From Brucella tritici (GTDB lineage Bacteria; Pseudomonadota; Alphaproteobacteria; Rhizobiales; Rhizobiaceae), in the NCBI RefSeq assembly GCF_008932295.1, contig NZ_WBWA01000011.1:62001-126000 (forward strand): a stretch of 64,000 nucleotides of DNA. The letters are read 5' to 3'. Shown here piece by piece: positions 45,393 to 52,991 of the stretch. Numbering within the stretch: the first letter of the stretch is position 1; each line of letters begins with the position of its first letter. The notes under the pieces are model-generated. The model ran no database searches and was not told where the DNA came from. It worked only from the letters and a program-made list of their open reading frames with translations. The translations under genes and the position numbers were made by a program.

Positions 45393-45881
45393 TCAACCTT
45401 GCTGTTGCGGCCAGCTTTCAGTGTCGTAATCGGGATGCTGGTAGGAAATCATCGTTCGTACAAATTCGATGCTCTCCGGATCGCGTTCCGTTGTGTAGCC
45501 GGGAAGATTTGCAAGTTCCGGCACATAGGGCAGCTGCTTCTCGATGCCCCACTGAACCGTCGGCTCGATTTCCTCCGGCGCATCGAATGCACCGATGGCG
45601 AGCGCGATCCCGTCGGGTGCCTCGTAAGTAAGCGGCGTACCACACTCAGGACAAAAGCCCCGCTGCACATGATTGGACGAACGGAAGCGCTTAGGCTCGT
45701 TGCGCGTCCATTCCAGCTTCGCATCACTTACCGACACCAGAGGCGCATAGAAATTGCCAAACGCTTTCTGGCACATGCGACAATGACAGATCGATGCGGA
45801 ACCCATCGCACCGTCAACGCGAAAGCGAACCGCACCGCACTGGCAACCACCGGTATAGATCGGTTTGTTATCAAGCGTCAT
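45393..45881 (-). CDS. GFA family zinc protein
   Basis: A 162-residue protein of the glutathione-dependent formaldehyde-activating (GFA/Mss4-like) fold. The zinc ligands are GGCQCGAVRF, ICHCRMCQKAFG and GFCPECGTPL, i.e. the usual C-x-C, C-x-x-C and C-x-x-C sites. Most members are of unknown function; formaldehyde activation is proven only for a few. ATG 45881 follows GGGAGGA. Between cysS and cimA. Confidence 0.85.
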   Translation of the reverse strand: MTLDNKPIYTGGCQCGAVRFRVDGAMGSASICHCRMCQKAFGNFYAPLVSVSDAKLEWTRNEPKRFRSSNHVQRGFCPECGTPLTYEAPDGIALAIGAFDAPEEIEPTVQWGIEKQLPYVPELANLPGYTTERDPESIEFVRTMISYQHPDYDTESWPQQQG

Positions 45882-45907
45882 GTCATCCTCCCTACTCCGC
45901 AAGCCTG

Positions 45908-47425
45908 TTAGCCTACCACATCCCAGTTGGTTATGCGTTCGCCCGTTGCCGGGTCCTTGCCATCCTTGAGCTGAACACCTTCCTGAAGCAGTTCATCGCG
46001 AATGCGATCAGCCTCAGCCCAGTTCTTCTCACTGATGAAGCGCAGGCGCTCCGCAATACGTGCTTCAATGGCTTCGCTATCCACCTCGACCTTTGCAAAG
46101 ACCGGAATGGCTTCAGCCGTAACGAAATGCGGATCGAACAGGCCCAACAGAGCCATGCCCTCGCCCAATCCCTCGACATCGCGTGCCTTGAAAGCCTTGC
46201 GCAAAGCCGTGATTGCCGTCCAGCTGTTCAGATCGTCAGACAGGGCCTCCACCACCTCGCCAACTGTTGTCAGCGTTTCCGGCAATTCGAAATTCCTGTC
46301 GCGCAGCAAGCCATACCAGCGATGCAGTTCGTCGGCAGATTCTGCCAGACGCTGCGCCGTCCAGTTGATCGGCTCGCGATAATGCGTCTGCAACATCGAA
46401 AGGCGAGCCGCCAGGCCAACCCAACGATCATGCGCATCGACGTCGTCCCATACACCCAATTGCGGCAGGCCTTCGTTCAGCACATCGCGAATGGTGATGA
46501 AGTTGCCAAGCGATTTCGACATCTTCTGCCCTTCGACCTGCAGGAAGCCGTTATGCATCCAGATGCTCGCCATCCGCTCGGTGCCGAATGCGCAGCATGA
46601 TTGCGCAATTTCGTTCTCGTGATGCGGAAATACGAGATCGATACCGCCGCCATGAATGTCGAACTGATTCTTCAGCGGATCATCGCATTTCAATCCGCCA
46701 CCAAACGGCTCAAGCAGCTTGGCCATCGACATGGCCGAGCACTCGATATGCCAGCCCGGACGGCCCAATACCGCGATCCCTGCAGGAGAGGACCAGCCCG
46801 GCTCGTCCTCCTTCGACGGTTTCCACAAGACGAAATCCATTTCGTCCCGCTTGTAGGATGCTACGTCGACGCGGGCGCCTGCCAGCATCTCATCCAGCGA
46901 GCGGCGGGCAAGCGCGCCATAACGCGGCCCGGTCCGCTCGTTCATGGCCGACGGCGAGAAGAGCACATGATCCTCGGCCACATAGGCTACACCCAGCTTC
47001 ACCAGACGATCAATCATGGCGCGCATCTCGTCCATATGCTCGGTAGCGCGCGGCTGAACGGTCGGCTGTAGATTACCAAGCGCCGTCACGTCAGCCTGAA
47101 ACTGTGCATTCGTGCTTTCCGTCACCCGACGAATGGCTTCATTGAAGGATAGATCAGGGTAATCGCGCGCGGCGCGCGCATTAATCTTGTCATCGACGTC
47201 GGTAATGTTGCGGGCATAGGTGACGTGTTCCGCGCCATAGACATGACGCAGCAAACGGAACAACACGTCGAAAACGATCACCGGACGAGCGTTGCCTATA
47301 TGCGCGAAGTCATAAACCGTTGGTCCGCAAACATACATGCGCACATTGTCGGCATCGATGGGAGAAAACTCCTCCTTCGTGCGGGTCAGCGTGTTGTACA
47401 GACGCAGTTGCGGCGCATAAGCCAT
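45908..47425 (-). CDS. cysS: cysteinyl-tRNA synthetase
   Basis: A 505-residue class I aminoacyl-tRNA synthetase. The HIGH-type motif is in [14 protein letters not shown] and the KMSKS loop in [13 protein letters not shown]. The zinc site (Cys in [15 protein letters not shown] and HHENEIAQS region) is intact. Length slightly above 460 residues of E. coli. First gene of the cysS-GFA-cimA unit. Confidence 0.96.
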   Translation of the reverse strand: MAYAPQLRLYNTLTRTKEEFSPIDADNVRMYVCGPTVYDFAHIGNARPVIVFDVLFRLLRHVYGAEHVTYARNITDVDDKINARAARDYPDLSFNEAIRRVTESTNAQFQADVTALGNLQPTVQPRATEHMDEMRAMIDRLVKLGVAYVAEDHVLFSPSAMNERTGPRYGALARRSLDEMLAGARVDVASYKRDEMDFVLWKPSKEDEPGWSSPAGIAVLGRPGWHIECSAMSMAKLLEPFGGGLKCDDPLKNQFDIHGGGIDLVFPHHENEIAQSCCAFGTERMASIWMHNGFLQVEGQKMSKSLGNFITIRDVLNEGLPQLGVWDDVDAHDRWVGLAARLSMLQTHYREPINWTAQRLAESADELHRWYGLLRDRNFELPETLTTVGEVVEALSDDLNSWTAITALRKAFKARDVEGLGEGMALLGLFDPHFVTAEAIPVFAKVEVDSEAIEARIAERLRFISEKNWAEADRIRDELLQEGVQLKDGKDPATGERITNWDVVG

Positions 47426-47922
47426 TGTAAATATTCCCCAAAAAGACCTACTGGAACGTTCCGCTCAAACAATATGCGGCACTGCTCCAGCTACTGTTTT
47501 CACGCATTATCCCACGCAAAACCGCTTCGCACTTTTGCTGGAAATGCTAAGCGCAACTGACCGCAGCCGACTGACCGGGGCGTTATCATCCAATTTTTAT
47601 GAAAGGGAGACGAAAACGGCCGGGCCAGCAGGCTGCTAGCCAATAATAATCGCACAAATACAAATGATCGTGGTCGGCGTTTTCATGATTGCACTTATCC
47701 TCAGCGGGAGTGCCTCCGTCAAGAGCTTTCGCTAAGTGCCTGTTCCAAAAGTCACCCTGCCCTGCCGCAAACAGCCGGATCGCCGTCTTTGTTGTATTTT
47801 TGCAACCTGTGAGCGCCCTCTCCAGCGTTAACCGGAAAACCGCAAAACCGGCTCCAAACAGCCTTCATTCGGTCTCAATCAATCACAAAATGGTGAGCAG
47901 GCATTATCGAAAGGAAGGACCA
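47426..47922. other. gene-free region with one repeat copy
   Basis: About 500 bases without a supported gene. It contains the repeat at 47503-47548 near the cysS start. The rest has no recognised RNA or gene; a plus-strand frame from 47689 leads into the small protein at 47923 but lacks support. Confidence 0.5.
47503..47548 (-). repeat. 46-base intergenic repeat, minus orientation
   Basis: This is the reverse complement of the sequence at 48117-48162 with 45 of 46 bases identical. It reads AGCATTTCCAGC, then AAAGTGCGAAGCGG, then TTTTGCGTGGGATAATGCG on the minus strand. A decayed relative lies at 9038-9074 and a modified one in the moaD-moaE element. Confidence 0.75.
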
Positions 47923-48090
47923 ATGTCTAAGAGTGAACTGCAACCCCGCCAAGACCGACTGGTTGATAAATACCGCGAAATCGGGCCTGCCGTGCTTGTT
48001 GCAGCATTGCTGAACGCAACGCAGCGCAGCAGCGACGGTCGTAACGACAATCGCCGGCGTTCCATTCTCGCCGTCAAGAAGACAGGCTGA
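47923..48090 (+). CDS. small basic protein of unknown function
   Basis: A 55-residue product starting MSKSELQPRQDRLVDKYREIG, with a strong ribosome site AAGGAAGGA before the ATG at 47923. It has a short hydrophobic central helix (PAVLVAALLNAT) and a basic tail. It lies between two inverted repeat copies. No family recognised; being short, it could be chance, but the ribosome site argues for it. Confidence 0.5.
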   Translation: MSKSELQPRQDRLVDKYREIGPAVLVAALLNATQRSSDGRNDNRRRSILAVKKTG

Positions 48091-48116
48091 AGAAGCTGAT
48101 ATCGTTCAGCGCCTGG

Positions 48117-48162
48117 AGCATTTCCAGCAAAAGTGCGAAGCGGTTTTGCGTAGGATAATGCG
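48117..48162 (+). repeat. 46-base intergenic repeat, plus orientation
   Basis: Same repeat as at 47503-47548, inverted, 568 bases away, with one difference. It begins AGCATTTCCAGCAAAAG and ends GGATAATGCG. It follows the stop of the 55-residue protein by 26 bases. Confidence 0.75.
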
Positions 48163-48254
48163 ACAAAAAACCCCTTGGAGCGCCGCGGGCTCGGCGATCA
48201 AAGTCGTTGGATGCGTAACACATAGCGCCAGTCCAGCAAGACCGGCGGTCACTG

Positions 48255-49034
48255 TCAGAACATCGAAAGCTGCCCGCCATTTCCGTCATCGGATTCGGGC
48301 TTGTTCTTTCGTTTCGGCACTGCACGCTCCGAAGAAGCCTGCTCCTCTACACGTTCCTGCAAATCGGGCGTCGTGTTGGCGACCTTGTTGACCTTGTCCG
48401 ACACCGGTATCGCTTCAAACAAATCATCCTGAGCCGGACGCATGATATCCGCCACTTCGCGCGGCAGAAAACGTTTGCAATCCAGCCAGCGCGCAAAATC
48501 TTCCGGCTGTACGACAACCGGCATCCGCTCATGGATCGGTCGTAACAGGCCGTTAGCACTCGTCGTCAATATGCCTCCGGTATCGATCTGCGATCCGTCC
48601 GCATTGCTCCATGTCTCGATCAAGCCGCCAAAAGCGACAATGCCGCCCTTGCGCGGGCGCACCCAGTAGGCTTGCGCCTTGTTCTTGCCTTCACGGCGCC
48701 ACTCATAAAAACCCGATGCCGGGATCAAGGCGCGTCGGTGGTTCAGGGCGGCGCGAAACGAATTCTTCTCCGCGGCCGTCTCGGAGCGGATGTTGAACAT
48801 GAGCGGCCAGTCGTTCGGGTCTTTGCCCCATGACGGAACAAAACCCCATCGCACCAGCAACCCGACGCGATCCGGCCTGTTACTGCCTGGCGGCAGCGTT
48901 TCCCCGCCCAGAATGGTCAATATGGGCTGCGTTGGCGCGATATTATATCGTGGAGGAAAATCCTCTGCGATCAATGCGGCCACGAAGGCTTCCAGCTCTT
49001 CCCGGCTTGCAGTCAATGAAAAACGTCCACACAT
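48255..49034 (-). CDS. SOS response-associated peptidase (SRAP/YedK)
   Basis: A 259-residue SRAP protein. After removal of Met, Cys2 (MCGRFSLTAS) becomes N-terminal and forms a thiazolidine cross-link with abasic sites in single-stranded DNA, protecting them. PRYNIAPTQP, SGFYEWRREG with the catalytic Glu, and LRPIHERMPVV with the His are intact. A frame extends far upstream, but Cys2 fixes the start at 49034. A charged Lys/Glu tail ends GQLSMF. Divergent from the Nudix gene. Confidence 0.92.
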   Translation of the reverse strand: MCGRFSLTASREELEAFVAALIAEDFPPRYNIAPTQPILTILGGETLPPGSNRPDRVGLLVRWGFVPSWGKDPNDWPLMFNIRSETAAEKNSFRAALNHRRALIPASGFYEWRREGKNKAQAYWVRPRKGGIVAFGGLIETWSNADGSQIDTGGILTTSANGLLRPIHERMPVVVQPEDFARWLDCKRFLPREVADIMRPAQDDLFEAIPVSDKVNKVANTTPDLQERVEEQASSERAVPKRKNKPESDDGNGGQLSMF

Positions 49035-49109
49035 AGTAAGCATGTTTAGCGTTTTTCTGCGCCGGTCAAGAGGCGCTTTTCCATTGCCAACCGGTGTCTG
49101 CACGATCAT

Positions 49110-49183
49110 AGCTGGAGCGCATCCCGAAAAGTGTGAAACGGTTTTCGGAACAAGATGCGTGTCAAAACATAAAGCTAGAGCAT
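49110..49183. repeat. palindromic repeat at the Nudix gene start
   Basis: GCGCATCCCGAAAAGTG (from 49117) and the following bases pair with TTTTCGGAACAAGATGC. The 25 bases from 49117 are identical to those from 57144. The end AAAGCTAGAGCATGATG contains the start codons of the Nudix gene (49182 and 49185). Confidence 0.65.
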
Positions 49184-49640
49184 GATGAAAACAGTTCCCG
49201 TAGTTCCGATACCTGCAAAGGTTCATGGTGTTTCGCTGATCTGCAGACGCGAAGGGCGCTTTCTTCTGGTCGAGCGCGGGAAAGAGCCATGGAAAGGCTG
49301 GCTTGCTTTTCCGGGTGGAAGCATCGAACCGGGCGAAACGTCCGAACAAGCCGCGATCCGTGAACTCAAGGAAGAAACAGCGCTTGATGCAAAGACCCTG
49401 TCGCACGTCATAACCGTAGATCTGGCGCTTGAGGGGAAGGCATATGAAAAGAGCTATTATCTGTCCGTCTTCCGGGCCTGGCAGGTTTCGGGTCAGGAAG
49501 TCGCCGGAGACGATGCTGCATCCATTCACTGGCTGTCGATAGAAGAAATGGCGTCTGCAAAGGTGACGGACAGTACTCTCGATGTCGCCCGCGCGGTGGC
49601 GGAAAATGAAGACGAGCGCTTGGATATTAATCCTGTTTAG
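49182..49640 (+). CDS. Nudix hydrolase
   Basis: A 152-residue (or 151) Nudix protein. The box starts at about residue 45: GGSIEPGETSEQAAIRELKEE is nearly complete, but the final Gly of the consensus (EExGU) is Ala (EETAL). Glu residues that bind magnesium are present. Substrate unknown; housecleaning of damaged nucleotides, NADH or ADP-ribose are possible. The start, ATGATG, lies at the edge of the preceding repeat, with no ribosome site outside it (AAAGCTAGAGC is the only purine-rich stretch). Confidence 0.85.
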   Translation: MMKTVPVVPIPAKVHGVSLICRREGRFLLVERGKEPWKGWLAFPGGSIEPGETSEQAAIRELKEETALDAKTLSHVITVDLALEGKAYEKSYYLSVFRAWQVSGQEVAGDDAASIHWLSIEEMASAKVTDSTLDVARAVAENEDERLDINPV

Positions 49641-49703
49641 CGATCTGCCTTGAAGAGGCCCCTATTTATAGCAATAGCTCATTTTCAGGTGAGAGGTTTT
49701 CGA

Positions 49704-50087
49704 TTGAAAAGCATTCCGTTTTTTCGACCGGCTATCTGCTTCTCGATCGCTTTGTGGGTCGGGGTGGCATCTCCGGCTTTGGCTCAGGACGCGCCCTATG
49801 AAGGGAAGATGTTGCGGCTCGCCGAAATTCTCGGCTCGCTTCACTATCTGCGCAATCTGTGCGGCGAAGCTGGCAGCGAATGGCGCGATCGGATGGACGC
49901 GATTGTGTCGGCGGAAAAGCCTTCCGAAGCCGAACGGGTGCGGCTGATTTCGAGCTTCAACCACGGGTATCGCGTGTTCAGCGACAATTACACCCGCTGC
50001 ACCCCTTCGGCGCTTGCGGCGATTGATCGTTACATGAAGGAAGGCGAGGACTTGTCGAACGAGATCATCTCGCGCTATGGAAATTAA
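49704..50087 (+). CDS. TIGR02301 family secreted protein
   Basis: A 127-residue exported protein of the Rhizobiales family TIGR02301. The signal peptide ends in SPALAQD. The mature part has YEGKMLRLAEILGSLHYLRNLCG, a single conserved Cys, then SFNHGYRVFSDNYTRCTPSALAAI with a second. Function unknown; periplasm predicted. The start is taken as TTG 49704, seven bases after GAGAGG; the frame opens at TTG 49650, which would extend the signal sequence. Confidence 0.7.
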   Translation: MKSIPFFRPAICFSIALWVGVASPALAQDAPYEGKMLRLAEILGSLHYLRNLCGEAGSEWRDRMDAIVSAEKPSEAERVRLISSFNHGYRVFSDNYTRCTPSALAAIDRYMKEGEDLSNEIISRYGN

Positions 50088-50147
50088 CCAATCATTCACT
50101 CTTGTGCGGATTGACGGGATTAGTTCGTTCAAATCCGTGATAATCTG

Positions 50148-50162
50148 TTAACACTGTCTTAA
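50148..50162. promoter_or_regulatory. perfect CtrA-type motif (TTAA-N7-TTAA)
   Basis: TTAACACTGTCTTAA fits the CtrA consensus exactly. It lies about 90 bases before the 85-residue unknown protein, in its only promoter region. Confidence 0.45.
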
Positions 50163-50252
50163 GAAGGCAGTCACGTTGCCAGGTGGTTGAGCTCCCGCGA
50201 AACGGTGAGACACCGACAGTGCAACAGAAAGGCGAAAGCCAGGATGAAATCT

Positions 50253-50510
50253 ATGGAACATGCACCGGCCGATCTGGACGAAATGATTGAGCGCGAGAAG
50301 AAACTCGTCGCAATCGAATATCACAACGAGGCCTGGGCAGACGGTATCTCGGAAGGTATCGAACCGGAAATCCTTGCCGAAGCAGCCTTTACGACTGCAC
50401 TTACTGAACTGATCCGTGAAGCAGGCGACGATTGTGCGCTGGAGCTGATTGAGAAGATGCGTGAACAGATTGTAGCGGGAACCTTCCTGCCGCAGCGCAT
50501 TCTTCAATAG
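50253..50510 (+). CDS. small acidic protein of unknown function
   Basis: An 85-residue acidic protein, MEHAPADLDEMIEREKK to LPQRILQ, probably all helical, with WADGIS in the middle. AGGA lies eight bases before ATG 50253; ATG 50244 would add three residues. No family recognised. It may be under CtrA control (see 50148-50162). Confidence 0.6.
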   Translation: MEHAPADLDEMIEREKKLVAIEYHNEAWADGISEGIEPEILAEAAFTTALTELIREAGDDCALELIEKMREQIVAGTFLPQRILQ

Positions 50511-50580
50511 CATTGATACGCCGGTCGCGGGACCAGACCGGCGCAGCAGTTCCCTCCCGGCGTCCCTCTTCTTGCGCCCA

Positions 50581-51318
50581 ATGTCATTCCCGATCAGGAA
50601 CTCCGCCTCGCCCCGAGCTTTTTTGACCGGGTTATTCCTTGCCTGCGGCATTACCTTGCCCGCCGCCGCAACAAACTCTTTTAACGTCGCACTGACGGAT
50701 CAATCAGACTTACTGCAACGCCCCGGTGCCCGCGCCGTTGCCGATGAAGGCGACACCCCCTCCCCAATCCCCATACCCGGAGCACTTCCTCGCGCGGTGC
50801 CAAAAATGTCCCCTGGCAATGAACCTGCCCCGGCGGCATCCTCCAAACCCATGCCGGAAATCCATCGCGATTTCGACAAGCTGCCCGAACCTGTAAGGCT
50901 GACGCGTGAACGCATGCTGGAAGCAGCACGTTCCGGTGACATCGAGAAGCTGCGACCGCTCCTCGGCGTCGAGGACAAGGCCACCCAGCTCTCACTCGGG
51001 GACCACGAGGAAGACGTTATCGATTTTCTCAAATCGCTCTCGGGTGACGAAGCGGGCCGTGAAGTTCTGGCTATCATCGTCGATCTGCTGGATACGGGCT
51101 ATGTGCACCTGAATGCAGGCAAGGACGACGAGGTTTATGTCTGGCCCTATTTCTACGCCATGCCTCTCGACAAGCTGACCCCGCCGCAGATCGTGGAGCT
51201 TTTCGAAATTGTCACCGCCGGTGATTTTGAGGATATGAAAAAGGCAGGCGGCTATATCTTCTACAGTATCGGCATCGGGCCGGACGGTAGCTGGCGCTTC
51301 TTCACTGCGGGCGAATAA
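50581..51318 (+). CDS. secreted protein of unknown function
   Basis: A 245-residue exported protein. A signal peptide (about 1-31, ending LPAAATN) is followed by a Pro-rich stretch (about 55-95) and a C-terminal globular part with RERMLEAARSGDIEKLRPLLG (an ankyrin-like helix pair) and YVWPYFYAMPLDKLTPPQIVELF. The last 100 residues look like the domain found in Rhizobiales hypothetical periplasmic proteins. ATG 50581 begins the signal peptide. Divergent or convergent partners: it meets the minus-strand GlxA regulator at the stop codons. Confidence 0.65.
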   Translation: MSFPIRNSASPRAFLTGLFLACGITLPAAATNSFNVALTDQSDLLQRPGARAVADEGDTPSPIPIPGALPRAVPKMSPGNEPAPAASSKPMPEIHRDFDKLPEPVRLTRERMLEAARSGDIEKLRPLLGVEDKATQLSLGDHEEDVIDFLKSLSGDEAGREVLAIIVDLLDTGYVHLNAGKDDEVYVWPYFYAMPLDKLTPPQIVELFEIVTAGDFEDMKKAGGYIFYSIGIGPDGSWRFFTAGE

Positions 51319-52320
51319 TCAGACGCCAAAACGTACGCGGCTCGGTGGCTCATTGTAGATGCGCTGCCAGACCCGACGAAACTGCCGTGCGGAAGCAAAC
51401 CCCGCCTGCGCCGCAACATTCTCGATATCGAGCCCGGAATTCAAGAGCATCTCGCGCGCAAGGCTGATCTTGAGCCGATTGACATAGTCCGTCACCGTCA
51501 TTCCGGCATATTCATTGAACAGACGCGAGAAGTTGCGCGGGCTTGCCCCACCAATATCCGCCAGTCGTTCCACCGACCAATCCGCCGCCGGATCGTGCGC
51601 GATGGCATCCTGTGCGCGATGCACAACCGGGTTCATATGGTTTCGCCCCTCAAGCCAGGGCGATAGCTGCGGGTCATTGCCGCTGCGCCGCAAATAAACG
51701 ACCAGATAACGCGCAACCGCCAGCGCCGTGGCGGGATCGGTCAGTCCGGCAACAACGTGCAGCATCAGATCGATGCCTGCGGTGATGCCCGCGCTCGTCA
51801 GCCTTTCACCATCTTCAACGAACAGCCTGTTTTCATACACGCGCGCGGCAGGGGCCAGCCGTTCAAGTTCGCCAAGCGTCAAATGGTGCGTGGTGCAGGA
51901 ATAGCCGTCGAGTAATCCCGCGCGTGCTGCGAGCAACGCACCGGAACAGATCGTCACCAGCCTCACACCGGGACGTACCGCCCGGCGAAGCCATAAAACG
52001 ATTTCCTTTTCCAGAACGGCATCCGCGGTTCTGTCGAACTCCACATTTCCGAGCGGAATGTCAGCCGCACCCGAAACAATGACGAGTGCGTCGTGTGGCA
52101 ACGCCTCCGGCAAAGGTTCCACCCCCGCCACCGGCAGGCCGATCGAACTGAGCGCGGTCGGCGCAGGCCCAATATAATGAACCTCGAACCGCACCTTATG
52201 CTGTTCAAGATTTGCCTTGCGCAAAACCTCAAGCGGTCCCGCCACGTCGAGCAGAAGCACACGTGGCGGAATAACGACATAAACCGGAATTATCCGGACA
52301 ATGTCCGCATGGTTACTCAT
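51319..52320 (-). CDS. GlxA-type transcriptional regulator (DJ-1/PfpI plus AraC)
   Basis: A 333-residue regulator with an N-terminal DJ-1/PfpI-like domain (about 1-190; LLLDVAGPLEVLRKA, CSGALLAARAG) and a C-terminal AraC DNA-binding domain with two helix-turn-helix motifs (SVERLADIGGASPRNFSRLFNEYAG and DIENVAAQAGFASARQFRRVW). The family includes GlxA of rhizobia and regulators of arginine or glycine betaine use. Its start overlaps the isochorismatase-like gene by four bases, so the two are one unit. A longer frame to 52431 would run into that gene. Confidence 0.88.
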   Translation of the reverse strand: MSNHADIVRIIPVYVVIPPRVLLLDVAGPLEVLRKANLEQHKVRFEVHYIGPAPTALSSIGLPVAGVEPLPEALPHDALVIVSGAADIPLGNVEFDRTADAVLEKEIVLWLRRAVRPGVRLVTICSGALLAARAGLLDGYSCTTHHLTLGELERLAPAARVYENRLFVEDGERLTSAGITAGIDLMLHVVAGLTDPATALAVARYLVVYLRRSGNDPQLSPWLEGRNHMNPVVHRAQDAIAHDPAADWSVERLADIGGASPRNFSRLFNEYAGMTVTDYVNRLKISLAREMLLNSGLDIENVAAQAGFASARQFRRVWQRIYNEPPSRVRFGV

Positions 52321-52883
52321 GCTGCCTTCCGCTCTCCCGGCGCAGCCAGCGCCTGTTCCACGGTTACGATGCGGGCAAAACGATTGGCCAGAACAAGCTC
52401 GGTGCGAGCCTTGATATCGGCAGCGCTCCACTCACGACCGCTTGCGTCAGTCATAGGAAAGGTCAGTGTCGCTTCACTAACGAAATCGACATGATATCCA
52501 AAATCCGATGCCTGTCGTGTTGTCGTCTCGCAGCATTGCTCTGTGCGGATACCGGAAACCAGCACACGACGGATACCATTGGCAACCAGCCAGACATCAA
52601 GTCCGCTTCCGACCAGCGCGCTGTGACGACGTTTGCGGAAAACTGCATCGGGTTCAATCGACAGGGGCGAAATCGCCTTCACCAGACCCGACGCTTCCGA
52701 GAACGGGCCTTCATTCTCGACATGAAAAATCTGCACCACCGGAATGCCGGCACGCCTGGCGCCATCGATAAGCGCCTGCTGGCGTTCAATATAGGCACCA
52801 ACCTGTTCGTCCCGGTAGTAAGGCCGGTGGCGGAATGACTCCTGAGCGTCGATAACCAGCAAAACCGTATCTTGAGCGGACAT
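52317..52883 (-). CDS. isochorismatase-like cysteine hydrolase
   Basis: A 188-residue protein of the isochorismatase superfamily. LLVIDAQESF holds the catalytic Asp, the Lys is in the FRKRRHSALVGSGL region, and the nucleophile is in GIRTEQCCETT (one of two adjacent Cys). Members hydrolyse nicotinamide, carbamates or isochorismate; the substrate is unknown. It is translationally coupled to the GlxA-type regulator downstream, so that regulator may respond to its substrate or product. Confidence 0.85.
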   Translation of the reverse strand: MSAQDTVLLVIDAQESFRHRPYYRDEQVGAYIERQQALIDGARRAGIPVVQIFHVENEGPFSEASGLVKAISPLSIEPDAVFRKRRHSALVGSGLDVWLVANGIRRVLVSGIRTEQCCETTTRQASDFGYHVDFVSEATLTFPMTDASGREWSAADIKARTELVLANRFARIVTVEQALAAPGERKAA

Positions 52884-52991
52884 TTTTGTTCTCCCTATAA
52901 AAGACTATAGGGAGAGAATACGCCTTGCAACCGGGATCAAAAGCCACCTGACGGACAATCAGGGGACAGATCACGCCAATAAGCTTTACCC

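Noticed and set aside
47689..48090. Longer 133-codon version of the 55-residue protein
   Set aside because: The upstream extension has no ribosome site, whereas ATG 47923 has a strong one.
48255..49529. 424-codon version of the SRAP protein
   Set aside because: SRAP activity requires Cys at position 2, which fixes the start at 49034. The longer frame also crosses the repeat and the Nudix gene.
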